NCBI GenBank assembly: GCA_949316495.1
Contig: OX439004.1
Span: 54,468,159 to 54,532,158, forward strand
Direction: 5' to 3'
DNA length: 64,000 nucleotides
Source: Amphiduros pacificus
Taxonomy: Eukaryota; Annelida; Polychaeta; Phyllodocida; Hesionidae
Part shown: piece after piece, positions 39,958 through 50,464 of the stretch
How the letters are laid out: every line of letters starts with the position of its first letter
Position numbering within the stretch: the stretch's first letter is position 1
The notes under the pieces: model-generated
Told to the model about the DNA's origin: nothing
The model's database searches: none
What the model saw: the letters and a program-made list of their open reading frames with translations, nothing else
Program-made: the position numbers and the translations under genes

Positions 39958-40502
39958 AGATGCCGATTTTCGCCAATAAATTCCCCCCATTTTTCTAACG
40001 GACGGGAAGGACGGCAACGTCCACCACCGGCAACGGACGGGAAGGACATTGACGTCCCCATTGTTCTGGCTTGATGACGTCATTTGTAACATTCTGAAGG
40101 GCTGCAACTTGTTACAATATAATCATGATAATGACGTCAGACTGCCTTAATCATGAACTTTTGACCCCAACATTTCATTAAGCATATTCAATAACCATGA
40201 TTATAAATTTTATTAATTTAGTATGTAGATACACTAGCCCAGATACAAATTGGTTAGTCCTGCCAGACCACAAAATTTAGATAGCCTAGTCCTTTAGGTG
40301 TTAAGCTAGGACGGTCTATGCATCTGGGTACATAAACACAAAATACTGGGTAAAATTCCCGGTATTCTACGATTTACGGGTCTCTAGCATATCAAAACCG
40401 GTCTCGCACCAAAATGGTTTTGGTTCAGAAAAATCATAGACCCCCTTAGCTTAATATTCCAATTGAAAAAAGGGGGGAATTTAATGGCGAAAATCGGCAT
40501 CT
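39958..40502. mobile_element. DNA element with ~38-bp terminal inverted repeats
   Basis: Left end 39958-39995 begins AGATGCCGATTTTCGCC. Right end 40465-40502 is its reverse complement, with two or three mismatches. The interior (545 bp in all) has no long frame. Its right end lies about 200 bp before the probable LTR of the retroelement. Superfamily not assigned; no clear target duplication. Confidence 0.5.
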
Positions 40503-40711
40503 CGTCACATTAGTCTTCTCTTTCTTTTAGCCCTTATATTTTATATGATTGTCAGGATAAAAGGGCCCTGACCTTTTTAAAGGCCTCTGACCTTTAAAGG
40601 GGTCCCCCCAGAAAGACCCTGACCTTCCTTTTATAGTATGATGGGTAAACGGGCCAAAAATGAACAAACCGAATATGGGACGAATATGGGACGAATGTGG
40701 ACGAAAGTGAA

Positions 40712-41479
40712 TGTGGGACGAGCTTCACGCACATTATTTAGAATAACATAATTAAAAAGCCAGAAAGCCTGGTCGTTAGGTCGTTATGTGAGTCATAAGT
40801 GTGCTGGTCTCGAGTAAATCAGAAATGGCCATTTTGAATAACATTACAAATATTAGCCAATCAGAATCGAGATATTAAGTTCGGGTGAAATGTAACATCC
40901 ATTTTGTTTAGTCACAATTATTGTAGGATATAGAATACACACCCAGAGACTCTCAGAAATACATAAACATTCATAGACAATAATGCACGATACTGATGGT
41001 TGATGAGTCACCATAACCACCACTCCGTGAAAGTCACGTGTAAGACGGACGAGCCGAAGTTAGATACGCAGGCAGGACGAGTCCATCTGATGACGCGTGA
41101 GGAAGCCACGTAGGCAAGCCCCCACAGATGATGCGGAGTGGCCCCTTAAAAGAGACGCCCAACCGTGGATCCGGGTTCTTAGTTCCTAGAAGCTCTCTCA
41201 GGACAGACCCCCGTCTAAGAGCCAAGAAGGAGATCAACGACCACTTGCCACGGAAGATCCATGACTCTCAGTATCATGACCACATAGACTCGGGTGTTTA
41301 GCATATAGTCAGGGTTTCATAAGTATCATGCAAAATTGGTAATTCATATGCCTCGCTCATTGCCATGCCGGCCTAGCCAGACAAGCAGGGATCACAGCAC
41401 TGAATAAAGGTAACTATTACACTGTGTATATCCCGTGTCTGCAGTCCTTACTTCCCGTCATTTATATGAGGGTTTGACA
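40712..41479 (+). repeat. Probable left LTR
   Basis: The right end is the more certain one: an AATAAA at 41403-41408 is followed about 70 bp later by TTTGACA (ending 41479), the expected R-U5 layout, 226 bp before gag. The left boundary at TGTGGGACG (40712) is a guess based on a TG start. No partner LTR was found, and no primer-binding site was assigned. Confidence 0.5.
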
Positions 41480-41705
41480 CTATAGCTAGGATCCGTGCCC
41501 AAACTCACAGCCAGCGAGTCAGCGAGCTATGGTTAACAAGTACAGTACAGTACGATAGAGTAAGACAGATAAGAGTATCTATCTAATTGGTAGAGTATTG
41601 ATCCCCCGTCCACGTCCCCCAACGACGGATACTCTCCATTAGTGGGTAACAATATGGTGGAGAATATCCGAATCGATCCATGGCTTTGAGCGTTGCTGAT
41701 ACTGT

Positions 41706-43388
41706 ATGGAGATCCTGACTGCCGCCCTGTTACTTGAATATAAGTCTATGTTGCTCCGGTCTTCTAAAAAGCTTTCCACCAAGCTACAAGTGGCTCGTGA
41801 TCCTCCGTCAGCTGAAGACGATTCTACATCTGCAGGTGAGTTTGATTTGCTTTTCCAAGATTCCTCCGAGAGGCAAAATGATCTCGTGAGTGGTTCCGTA
41901 CGCGTGGAACCCCCCTCTAGCCCTTCCTTGTCAGACCTCAACTCTTCTTCTGGTGTGCACACCCCCCCGTCTTTTAGTGGTAGCAAGGCCCCTTTGTCTC
42001 ATACATCTGCCAGTACAGGCAGCACTTCTCCGCTTCACCCCCGCGCTTCTACCTCATCTGACTCCGACTCAGATTCAGACGTTCAATTCGGCCCCTTCCT
42101 CGCCGCAGAGAACGACCGAGAGGCTTTCCCCATACCAAAGGCGCCTATCAAGTTTGCTAACTCTGACAATTCAGGTCCTGATCGCTCCCGATCCCCCTCT
42201 GTAGAGATGGCTGAAGGTGAGAATGTACAAGAGATGCTACATCAAATTATAGACCATTTGCGTAGCGTTGATATTGCCGGCGCTCAAACTGACATTGTAG
42301 ACATGTTGAATGCACAGTCGAAAGATAACAAGATCCACCAACAGAGACAAGGTTCTAAGTCGCTTCTCCCACCTCCATTTTATGGTAGGTCCACGGATGA
42401 TCCCCTCCGTTTTATGAACAAATTCCTTACTTACACCCAACTTTCCCATACCCCCGCAGATTTGAAAGTACCCGCTTGTCGCATGTTGCTACATGGCGCA
42501 GCGGACGTTTGGTACCTTTCCCTGCCCCCAGATGTCACTAGCTCTTGGGACTCCTTCTATGCTGCTTTTGTCAAGTTTTTCGGCAGTGAGACTAACGCTT
42601 GGCTGCTCGAGCAATCTTTGGACGCTAGAAGTCAGAAAAAGAAGGAATCTGCTGAAACGTACATCAATGATGTCCTCAGTCAGTGCCAGAGGTTGCAGAA
42701 AGATGATATGGAGACTAAGAAAATATTGGTTAGGGGTCTCCTTCCTAGTCTCAAAGCTTTTGTGGTGGGAAAGTCGCCTAAAACACTTGATGACACCATT
42801 GAGCAAATTAAATTAGCTGAAACAGTTTGTACAATGACTGGTGATTCCTCCATCACTTTAAATGGGTTAGATTCACCACCCGACTCCACGTCTCAGTTTT
42901 TGGCACAGCAATCCTCCACTTTGGCGGCCCTCCGTGAAGAGGTCGCAGACGTTGGGAAAGGGCTACATAGGCTTGGCAACCGTCCGGAGGAGGGCGACTC
43001 TTTCTGGTTTTTTTGCAGAAACTCCGGTCATTGGATCAGAGATTGCAAGGCGCGCCATGACTGCAGTTTCTGTGGACGGGACTCTCACCTGTCTATCTTC
43101 TGCCCCGATAAATTCCGTGCTTCCCGTGACCAGGCCCCCCGTACCCCCCCGAGGTCAGACAACCGTTCTAACCGACCTACTGGCCGTTTCGAGACAGGGT
43201 ATGGCCGGGACCGTTATGAACAAAATAACGGTAGAAACAGTCTGCGCCCATCCCAAAATAGACCTTATCCAAACAACAGGCAGGGAAACGATGGTAGATA
43301 TAATTCAAGCCGCCCCCCTTTCAATGACCAACGCCGTTCAGGGCCAAGACAGGACAATAGGCCTCAATATCGGCAGGAAAACTACTAA
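41706..43388 (+). CDS. Retroelement gag-like ORF (fossil)
   Basis: A 560-codon frame. An acidic, Ser-rich N-terminal third is followed by a retrotransposon gag domain at about residues 220-385 (PPPFYGRSTDDPLRFMNKF, later LHGAADVWYL and SLDARSQKKKESAETYI). A zinc-knuckle region lies near 440-480 (CSFCGRDSHLSIFC is a CCHC knuckle), then an Arg- and Asn-rich tail. Structural protein of the Ty3/gypsy element; part of the 40712-55223 entry. Confidence 0.5.
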   Translation: MEILTAALLLEYKSMLLRSSKKLSTKLQVARDPPSAEDDSTSAGEFDLLFQDSSERQNDLVSGSVRVEPPSSPSLSDLNSSSGVHTPPSFSGSKAPLSHTSASTGSTSPLHPRASTSSDSDSDSDVQFGPFLAAENDREAFPIPKAPIKFANSDNSGPDRSRSPSVEMAEGENVQEMLHQIIDHLRSVDIAGAQTDIVDMLNAQSKDNKIHQQRQGSKSLLPPPFYGRSTDDPLRFMNKFLTYTQLSHTPADLKVPACRMLLHGAADVWYLSLPPDVTSSWDSFYAAFVKFFGSETNAWLLEQSLDARSQKKKESAETYINDVLSQCQRLQKDDMETKKILVRGLLPSLKAFVVGKSPKTLDDTIEQIKLAETVCTMTGDSSITLNGLDSPPDSTSQFLAQQSSTLAALREEVADVGKGLHRLGNRPEEGDSFWFFCRNSGHWIRDCKARHDCSFCGRDSHLSIFCPDKFRASRDQAPRTPPRSDNRSNRPTGRFETGYGRDRYEQNNGRNSLRPSQNRPYPNNRQGNDGRYNSSRPPFNDQRRSGPRQDNRPQYRQENY

Positions 43389-43468
43389 CTCCTGTCCCGC
43401 CCTGTGAGCCACGTGATAGGAGTAGTAATTCGTTTAATATCGCAATAAACCATAGTAAATCAGACATA

Positions 43469-44170
43469 TTGAACGAGGTTCACTGTTACTTTGCAAAGAT
43501 GTCCCCTCATTCCCTTGACTCACATGACGATCCCTTGGTCTCCGCCTGCCCTGCTTCTGTACCACTAGATCCCCCTACCCTTTTGAACAATGATATAAAA
43601 TTCTTTCCCCTCTCTTCTGATGGCCGCATCGCGACAAAAACCAAGTTTAGCACCATAGATGCCTTACTAGACTCCGGAGCACAACGTAGCATCATCACAC
43701 TTGCCTCCGTACATGCATTCTGTCCTGACGACTCATTCCCACGACAAGCCTCGGCCAGCAAGATTGTTGTGGTTGCAGAAGGCAGCTCAGTCCCTATCTA
43801 CTTCCAAACCCATCTTAACCTACTCATCGGAGATCAAGAGTGTCTTGTCTGTTTCCAGGTGGTCCCTGACTTACAATATCCCGTTATACTGGGGCGCGAT
43901 TTTTTTGCAGCTTATGGGGTAGTCCTTGACTTCGCTCAACGCGGTGTTGCCTTTAAATTGTCCCCGAAATTGCGTCTGTCTGAAACAATCAGAATCCCTG
44001 CCAAGTCTGAATTTATAACTCATGCTCGCCTCAAACCTAGTAATCTGTCTGGCCTTTTGGGTGTTTGCACTATGGATGGTGAATTACCCTCCTACCCTGA
44101 GGTTGCCATGGCGAGAGTTTTTGCTACTGTCCATGACGATCAGAGAGTCCCTAATGAATATGGCCGATAA
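43469..44170 (+). CDS. Retroelement aspartic protease ORF (fossil)
   Basis: A 233-codon frame with the retropepsin active-site segment DALLDSGAQRS and the partner ILGRDFF block. Its 3' end overlaps the start of the pol frame by about 150 bp, the kind of arrangement for which this family is known to use read-through or frameshifting. Confidence 0.5.
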   Translation: MNEVHCYFAKMSPHSLDSHDDPLVSACPASVPLDPPTLLNNDIKFFPLSSDGRIATKTKFSTIDALLDSGAQRSIITLASVHAFCPDDSFPRQASASKIVVVAEGSSVPIYFQTHLNLLIGDQECLVCFQVVPDLQYPVILGRDFFAAYGVVLDFAQRGVAFKLSPKLRLSETIRIPAKSEFITHARLKPSNLSGLLGVCTMDGELPSYPEVAMARVFATVHDDQRVPNEYGR

Positions 44171-47100
44171 TGCTGTCACCTTACCAAAGGGCGTTGCAGT
44201 CGGCTATTTCGACCCCATTCCCCTTGGTTCTGAGCCACAAGAGCTCCCCACTTTGGACCTCACATGGGGAACCCCTGCCGGTGACACCGCAAATGATATA
44301 GAATTAGCTCCCATTTCGGCATCTCCTGCTGACCCAGACCCCCATCACAAAATTGACCTTACAAATTCTGATCTGTCATCTACCCAGAAGGACTCCCTGA
44401 AACGTCTCATTTCGTCTTTTAGTGACATATTCACAACCCGTGATGGCGAGTTCGGTGACACAAATGTTGTGCAACATACTATTTATCTCAAAGGGTCGGT
44501 TAGTCCCATTAAGCTACGGCCATACCGTGCCGGTTATAAGCAAAGGGGTATTATAGACAAAGAGGTACAACGCCTCCTAGACAAAGACATTATTCGACCC
44601 TCCAACAGTCCGTGGGCTTTCCCAGCCGTTCTAGTTGAAAAGCCAGCCCAAGACGGCACTGTCTCGTACCGTATGTGCATAGACTTTCGGAAGCTTAATG
44701 AAGTCACCGTGCCTGACTCTTTTCCGTTGCCGCATATTCAGGACACCCTGGACAGCTTGGGGGCTCGTAGATTAACACACATAAGCACACTTGACCTCAT
44801 GGGCGGGTTCCACCAAGTGAGCGTTCACCCCGACTCCCGACCCCTGACCGCTTTCATCACCCATCGTGGTCTTTATGAATATAAACGTCTCCCATTTGGT
44901 GTCATCAACGGACCCCCAACATTCCAACGTCTCATGGAAACTGTGTTACAGGGCCTCTCTGACCTCTGCCTCATATATTTAGACGATGTCCTGGTCCACA
45001 GCCCCTCTTTCGAGCGTCATTTGACCGATCTTACTCGAGTTTTTACGCGTTTCCGCAAGGCTAAATTGAAGCTCCGCACTGACAAATGCTTTTTCGCGAA
45101 AAAACAGGTTAAATACCTTGGCCACATCATATCTAAAAACGGTATAGAAGTAGATCCCTCGAAAACTACGGCTGTTGACGAATACCCTGTGCCTACCTCT
45201 TGCAAAGACGTACGAGCCTTTCTGGGTCTGTCAGGATATTATCGTCGGTTTGTGGAGGGATATGCGAAAATTGCTCAGCCGCTTAACGTTCTCACCAGTA
45301 AAAAGAGCACATTTGAATGGGATAAAATAAAACAGGCTGCCTTTGACTCTCTCAAGGCGAAATTGGTATCGGCTCCGATACTAGCTTTCCCTCGCATTGA
45401 ACCCGATAACCCATTCATTATTACAACAGATGCCAGTCTTTTTGCGATCGGGAACGTTTTAAGTCAATTACAGGATGGTTCCGAGCGTGTCATTGCTTAT
45501 GGCGACCGAGCCCTAAACGCCGCTGAACAAAATTATACATGCACCGAGCGGGAATGCCTCAGCATCATTGCTGCTTGTAAACAACATGAGCCATATCTTA
45601 AATACGAGAAATTCACTATAGTGACTGACCACTCTGCCCTACAGTGGCTATTTCGTTCGGAACCTAAAGGCCGCCTGGGAAGGTGGATGTTGACCCTGCA
45701 ACAATTTCGTTATGAGATTGTCCACAAACAAGGGAAATCGATCCCGCACGCTGACAGCCTCAGTCGCCGTACGTATCCGTTGGAACCGGGCCCCACCCCG
45801 GAGCTAGAGCTTAAATTAGCTACTGTCTCTGACTTGCCCTACGATATTGACCCTCAACCGGTCCCCCCCGATGAGGCTGCCCAATGTTTGTCTGATCTTA
45901 ACCAGTCATCCGGCACTTTGTACACCTTCAGTGACATTGGTGTGAAACAATCTGCTGATCAGTATTTTAAATCAGCCCACCTCCCTTCTACCCAGCGCGA
46001 GGCCCGTAAACTCCTCGCACAGATAGACGACTATTACTTGCAAGAAGATGTTTTGTTTCATTTGTACGTGACCCCAGGTAAAGGCCCAGCCAAGGACCGT
46101 TGCAAAACTCAACTGGTTATCCCACCCACCCTCCGCCATGATTTACTTGAGGCTTTTCATGATAGCTCAATGGGTGCTCATTTGGGAACTGACAAATTGT
46201 ATTCTACAATTCGCCAGAAATATTATTGGCCCGGTATGCATAGTGATATCATGAACTGGGTTCAGTCCTGTCCAGTTTGTAGTAAAACTAGTAAACTACC
46301 GAAAAATAGACAAGGTTCCCTACGCCCTATTCCTGTTTCACGCCCCTTTCAGCGGGTTCACACTGATCTTATCGGCCCACTACCCAAAACAGACCGCGGT
46401 AACAAATATATTCTTGTTTTTCAAGACGCTCTCACACGTTTCCCTGAAGCTTTCCCCCTCCCTGATCAGTCAGCCGTCTCGGTGGCAGAACGCCTCTTTG
46501 AAGATATTTGGTGCCGCTGGGGAAATGTTGAATCTATTGTAAGCGATCGTGGTGGGTGTTACGCTAGCGTTATCGCAGAGGAATTGTGTAAATTGATGCA
46601 GGCTCGTAAGGTCATGACTACGCCCTACTGCCCTCGTAGCAATGGAATGGCCGAACGCAGCGTTCAGTCCATCTCTAAAAATCTGACACGACTTTGCCAT
46701 GATAAGCCTACTTCTTGGGATCTGTTCTTGCCCTCTGCATTGTATGCCATGCGATCGTCGGTTCACCAAGCCACGATGTATAGCCCGCTATTCTTAATGA
46801 CTGGTCGTGATACCAAACACCCGTTTGAGACATCCCTGCCCGACCCTACGCACCCCAGTCCCTCTGTCAGGCACTATGTGCGCAACATGTTTGAACGTGT
46901 TGAGACCGCGCGCAAATGGGCGAAGGAAAATAACGAAGTCATGCAAGCTAAAATGAAGTCTTATCACGATTCCCGGAATATAGGTTGGAAATTCCAAGTT
47001 GGTGATAAAGTATGGATTTACTCCCCCGCTACCAAAGTCCCTGGCCGTAAACTTAAGTCCCCCTACAGTGGCCCATATTACTTGATCGAGCAAACCGCTC

Positions 47101-47567
47101 CACTCAATTTCAAAGTACGTGCATGTGACACCCATGTAGAACCCAAGTCCTCTATTCACGTTAACAGATTTCGCCCTTGCATCACGCGTTTCGATCGCCC
47201 CGTTTCCCCACTGCAATTCGAAGACGGCAATCCACCGGGCGACGACCTTCCGGCAGATGCAATCCCACCCTCGGACCTTTTGCCCGAGAATGACCCACCA
47301 GACCCCGGTGGTAGTGATGTACCGGCTCAAGCTGACGTCCCGCCCGATTCTGATGCTGATGACGCGGATGACGAGTCTGATACACAGTATGAAATTGAGC
47401 GTATTCTAAAACAGCGTAAAGGCTCGCAAGAAATGGAATACTTGATTAAATGGAAGAATTATAGTACCAAAGACAATACATGGGAACCGTTTTCCTTTTT
47501 GGGAAAAAAGACTCAGGCAGATGTACTTGCCACCCCTCCCCCTACTGTTCGGGAGCGAAAAAAGTGA
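44022..47567 (+). CDS. Retroelement pol ORF: RT, RNase H, integrase, chromodomain (fossil)
   Basis: An 1181-codon frame. RT blocks include LLDKDIIRPSNSPWAFP, the YRMCIDFRKLN block and the catalytic YLDDVLVHS near 44980. RNase H follows (TDASLF, then VTDHSALQWLF). The integrase has a zinc-binding HHCC region near 46180-46300 (YYWPGMHSDI, CPVC), the DDE core (HTDLIGPLPK, VSDRGG, PRSNGMAERS) and a GPY/F-type module (SPYSGPYYLI). The last ~60 residues form a chromodomain (YEIERILKQRKG, then YLIKWKNYSTKDNTWEP). The chromodomain points to the chromovirus branch of Ty3/gypsy. Confidence 0.5.
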   Translation: MLASNLVICLAFWVFALWMVNYPPTLRLPWREFLLLSMTIRESLMNMADNAVTLPKGVAVGYFDPIPLGSEPQELPTLDLTWGTPAGDTANDIELAPISASPADPDPHHKIDLTNSDLSSTQKDSLKRLISSFSDIFTTRDGEFGDTNVVQHTIYLKGSVSPIKLRPYRAGYKQRGIIDKEVQRLLDKDIIRPSNSPWAFPAVLVEKPAQDGTVSYRMCIDFRKLNEVTVPDSFPLPHIQDTLDSLGARRLTHISTLDLMGGFHQVSVHPDSRPLTAFITHRGLYEYKRLPFGVINGPPTFQRLMETVLQGLSDLCLIYLDDVLVHSPSFERHLTDLTRVFTRFRKAKLKLRTDKCFFAKKQVKYLGHIISKNGIEVDPSKTTAVDEYPVPTSCKDVRAFLGLSGYYRRFVEGYAKIAQPLNVLTSKKSTFEWDKIKQAAFDSLKAKLVSAPILAFPRIEPDNPFIITTDASLFAIGNVLSQLQDGSERVIAYGDRALNAAEQNYTCTERECLSIIAACKQHEPYLKYEKFTIVTDHSALQWLFRSEPKGRLGRWMLTLQQFRYEIVHKQGKSIPHADSLSRRTYPLEPGPTPELELKLATVSDLPYDIDPQPVPPDEAAQCLSDLNQSSGTLYTFSDIGVKQSADQYFKSAHLPSTQREARKLLAQIDDYYLQEDVLFHLYVTPGKGPAKDRCKTQLVIPPTLRHDLLEAFHDSSMGAHLGTDKLYSTIRQKYYWPGMHSDIMNWVQSCPVCSKTSKLPKNRQGSLRPIPVSRPFQRVHTDLIGPLPKTDRGNKYILVFQDALTRFPEAFPLPDQSAVSVAERLFEDIWCRWGNVESIVSDRGGCYASVIAEELCKLMQARKVMTTPYCPRSNGMAERSVQSISKNLTRLCHDKPTSWDLFLPSALYAMRSSVHQATMYSPLFLMTGRDTKHPFETSLPDPTHPSPSVRHYVRNMFERVETARKWAKENNEVMQAKMKSYHDSRNIGWKFQVGDKVWIYSPATKVPGRKLKSPYSGPYYLIEQTAPLNFKVRACDTHVEPKSSIHVNRFRPCITRFDRPVSPLQFEDGNPPGDDLPADAIPPSDLLPENDPPDPGGSDVPAQADVPPDSDADDADDESDTQYEIERILKQRKGSQEMEYLIKWKNYSTKDNTWEPFSFLGKKTQADVLATPPPTVRERKK

Positions 47568-48496
47568 ATTGATTAGTTTAATTAGGTGTTGTATTGTTGT
47601 GATTTTGTAGTTTCTTTCAAATCTCTTCCCTTTTTCGTTGTGTTTAGTTGTTGCTTCAGCCACATATAATTGTCTCCATATTCTTTGTTGATTCGCTTCT
47701 CGTATCCTATAAACAGCCTGCTATAATTGCCTTAGCCTAAAAATCAATTGGTACACGAAGTTGCCAATTTAGGCATCTTGTCCCACAATATCTCACAAGC
47801 ATCCTTTCGGGTACTTTACTCTCATGACCTTCGTATGGCCCCGTTTATGTCGGCTTATTAGAATTTATTTATGTATAGCCTTGTTCTCCGAGATGATTCG
47901 ATTGACATCTGTTTTCCCACATTTCCATGTGGCCTTTTGTCCGTTGTTGGTGACACTCTGATCTGTGCCCATCGGACCCTTACTAATTGACCCTGTGAAA
48001 TTGGCTTCTCTCCTCGTTAGTGTGTCTCCCTCTGTTCCCTGCATGACTCATGACGGGCTGCCTACCACTTTGTTACCTGCGTGCGCAGGATTAGAAGCTG
48101 TGTGCGCGATGCTGCTGGATGATATAGCGGTTCCGCTGACATCTCAGACACTTTCAGCATCCGCGCCTTCAAGTAGCTTCCTCCTGCCTACGTGCTTCGT
48201 TCCATCGTTGTGGTCTCCACGCTTCGTATATTAGATTGACTTTTGTGTTACTGACTGGCCAGTTCCTAAAGTTGTGTCCCGCTGCACATTATCGTGAGTA
48301 TTCTCATTTTATACAGTGGATCCTTCTTTTGTTATAGTAATACTTGTGTCTCTGATTATACATTGACTTCTGACTTGACTTTGACGACCCTCCAGCGTTG
48401 TAGCCTAAAACGTGAGTGTTTCCTCCGGTCCTCTTGCGAATGAATATATTGATTGAGCCATGACTACTTAACCGCAAACAGTAAATATAAAATGCA
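47568..48496. other. Non-coding region after pol
   Basis: Pyrimidine-rich on the plus strand, with no long frame and no repeat of the left LTR. It is followed by the 87-bp array. Confidence 0.5.
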
Positions 48497-49262
48497 AAAG
48501 CGACGCATAGCACAGAGTGTTTGATGATTACATTGAGATTTCTTATTCTTCACATATACCGCAACTAGTAGTAAAGTTTGCGAAGGCAACGCATCACACA
48601 GGGTGTTCGATGGTTGCATCGGGTTTTCTTATTCTTCACTTATTCCGCAATCAGTATAAAAATATTTGCGAAGGCAACACATTACACGGGTTGTTAAATG
48701 GTTGCATTTTGGCTTCTTATTCCCATTTCATTCCGTAAACGAAGAAATTAAGTTTACGAAGGCAACGCATCACACGGGGTGTTCGATGGTTGCATCGGGC
48801 TTCCTTATTTTCAACTTATACCGCAATACAGTAATAAAGTTTGCGAAGGTAACGCATCACATAGAGCGCTTTGTAGTTTGCATCGAGAATTCGTATTTTT
48901 CACTTATACCACAGGCAGTAATAGAGCTTGTGCAGGCAACACATTACACGGGGTGTTCAATGGTTGCGTTTTGGCTTTCTTTTCCCATTTATTCCGTAAA
49001 CTAGTAAACAAAGTTTACGTAGACAACGCATTACACGGGGTGTTCAATGGTTGTATTTTGGTTTCCTGCTTCTTCTCTGTACCGTAAACGAGGACCGATT
49101 GGTTTACGAAGACAGTGCATTCCACAGGGTGTTGGCTGGCTGTATTACTCAAACTGTCCCTCTCTGTACCACAACAGTAATGGAGTTGTGAAGACGGCGC
49201 ATTCCACGGCGTTGGGTGGCTGTATCTTATATATATTCCGCGCGATCGGGTGTAAGACGCGA
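48497..49262 (+). repeat. Array of about nine 87-bp units with covarying hairpins
   Basis: Unit starts fall near 48497 (partial), 48577, 48665, 48753, 48840, 48928, 49013, 49103 and 49187, at 84-90 bp spacing. Each unit contains a version of aaggcaacgcatcacacggg and ggtgttcgatggttgcatcg. At each junction a CCG-type arm is followed 12-17 bases later by its complement. Arms are CGCAA/TTGCG in three units, CGTAAAC/GTTTACG in three, CACAAC/GTTGTG in one, CACAGGC/GCTTGTG in one and CGCG/CGCG in the last. A second small hairpin is CGATG-GTTG-CATCG in some units and AAATG-GTTG-CATTT in another. The paired changes suggest that RNA structure, not sequence, was preserved. It lies between pol and the envelope-like ORF of the retroelement. 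Confidence 0.5.
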
Positions 49263-49966
49263 TGAAATAAATAAAAATAAAAATAAATTTTTTTTCCGCG
49301 CCTCGGGACACAGGCTGCGATGACTTTTTTTAGCACTCCTCCACTAATGATGGAAGGATTGCCTTATGTGTACCGGTACATGGACGATTTTTTTTTAGGC
49401 TCATGAGTATTTACGCAGAGAGACGGTTACAACGGCTGTTTTGTTAGCATTTTTTCCGACGACACACTACGACGGATAGCCTAATCCGGATGTTTGATTT
49501 CACTTTTATGTAACTCACCGCTATTAACGCTGTGTCTGTTGATTGCTCCAGTGCACACTGTGCTGATTATTATTAAGTTGACTGCTTGATGCGAATCTTG
49601 GGTGCCGTTTCACACCAACCCTGTAATTTACCTTGTGTCAATTAAACGTTCAAATTTCGAAATTATTTGAAGTGACGACTGCCTTTTTACTGCCGATATT
49701 TGACCATACGTTGACACCCGGCTATTAGCTGTTTGATGTTTGTTCTTATCTTATGATGTAGACTGTGTTCTTGTATCTTATACCATGTTATTATCTCATC
49801 TCTACTCCTCGGTTACGTTGCCTGGCCATGTATTATTCAATTTACACAGACTTCGATGACATGCTTCCCTACCAGTTTCTCATTATTCTCTTTTCCCCCG
49901 CACGCCTGAATAACATAACTAATCATTGAATCGTTCACCCCCAGGTGAGACGACTATGTTCCTGTC
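49263..49966. other. Non-coding stretch before the proline-rich ORF
   Basis: It contains an ATTAAA near 49643 and, about 85 bp later, a TTGACAC (near 49730), loosely recalling the AATAAA-to-TTTGACAC layout of the probable left LTR at 41403-41480. The rest is unlike that LTR. A polypyrimidine tract ending in CCCCCAG (near 49944) precedes the next ORF. Confidence 0.5.
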
Positions 49967-50458
49967 ATGACTCCTGCAGACACTTCTATCACCCTTCCTG
50001 ATGCTCCACCACTAGCCTTTCTCTCGGATGAGGAAGTTAACGACATTTTGGACGCACTCCCCAGTGATAAAACTTTATGGGCTAACGTTTTTGATACAGA
50101 AGACCCGTCATTTCCAATCCCTTCTGTCCCTTTACATACGCCACCAGCTTCTGTCTCTCCCGATCCTTCTGTACCCCTTCCTCGTTTTGCCTCAATAAAC
50201 GGCAGACCCCACCTCCTCCCAATTACTCCACAATTTCCATCTGCCTTACATCCACCACATATTCCACCCCCACCTCCTCCTCCACAGCAGCCAGATCCTA
50301 GTGCCACGCATCCCGTTCTCTACGTCCCCCGGAACCAACCCGCCTTCGCCTCAGTGGTACAGGCGTGCCCCAAGTGTAACGCTAGTGTCCGCGTCCAGGA
50401 ATTCACTCTTATCCCTTATCACTGCTTGACTCATTTGGGCCAGAGTACTCGCTTCTAA
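49967..50458 (+). CDS. Proline-rich ORF of the retroelement region, 163 codons (fossil)
   Basis: MTPADTSITLPD start, acidic N-terminus, and a central proline-rich stretch (IPPPPPPPQQPDP). The C-terminal part contains CPKCNASVRV followed by YHCLTHL, which could bind zinc (C-x2-C, then His/Cys). It ends 6 bp before the envelope-like frame opens. Family not recognised. Confidence 0.5.
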   Translation: MTPADTSITLPDAPPLAFLSDEEVNDILDALPSDKTLWANVFDTEDPSFPIPSVPLHTPPASVSPDPSVPLPRFASINGRPHLLPITPQFPSALHPPHIPPPPPPPQQPDPSATHPVLYVPRNQPAFASVVQACPKCNASVRVQEFTLIPYHCLTHLGQSTRF

Positions 50459-50464
50459 CGGGTC

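Noticed and set aside
47965-48234. 89-codon ORF after pol
   Set aside because: No recognisable features and low complexity; likely chance in pyrimidine-rich sequence.
49954-50307. Glycine-rich minus-strand frame
   Set aside because: Shadow of the proline-rich plus-strand ORF.
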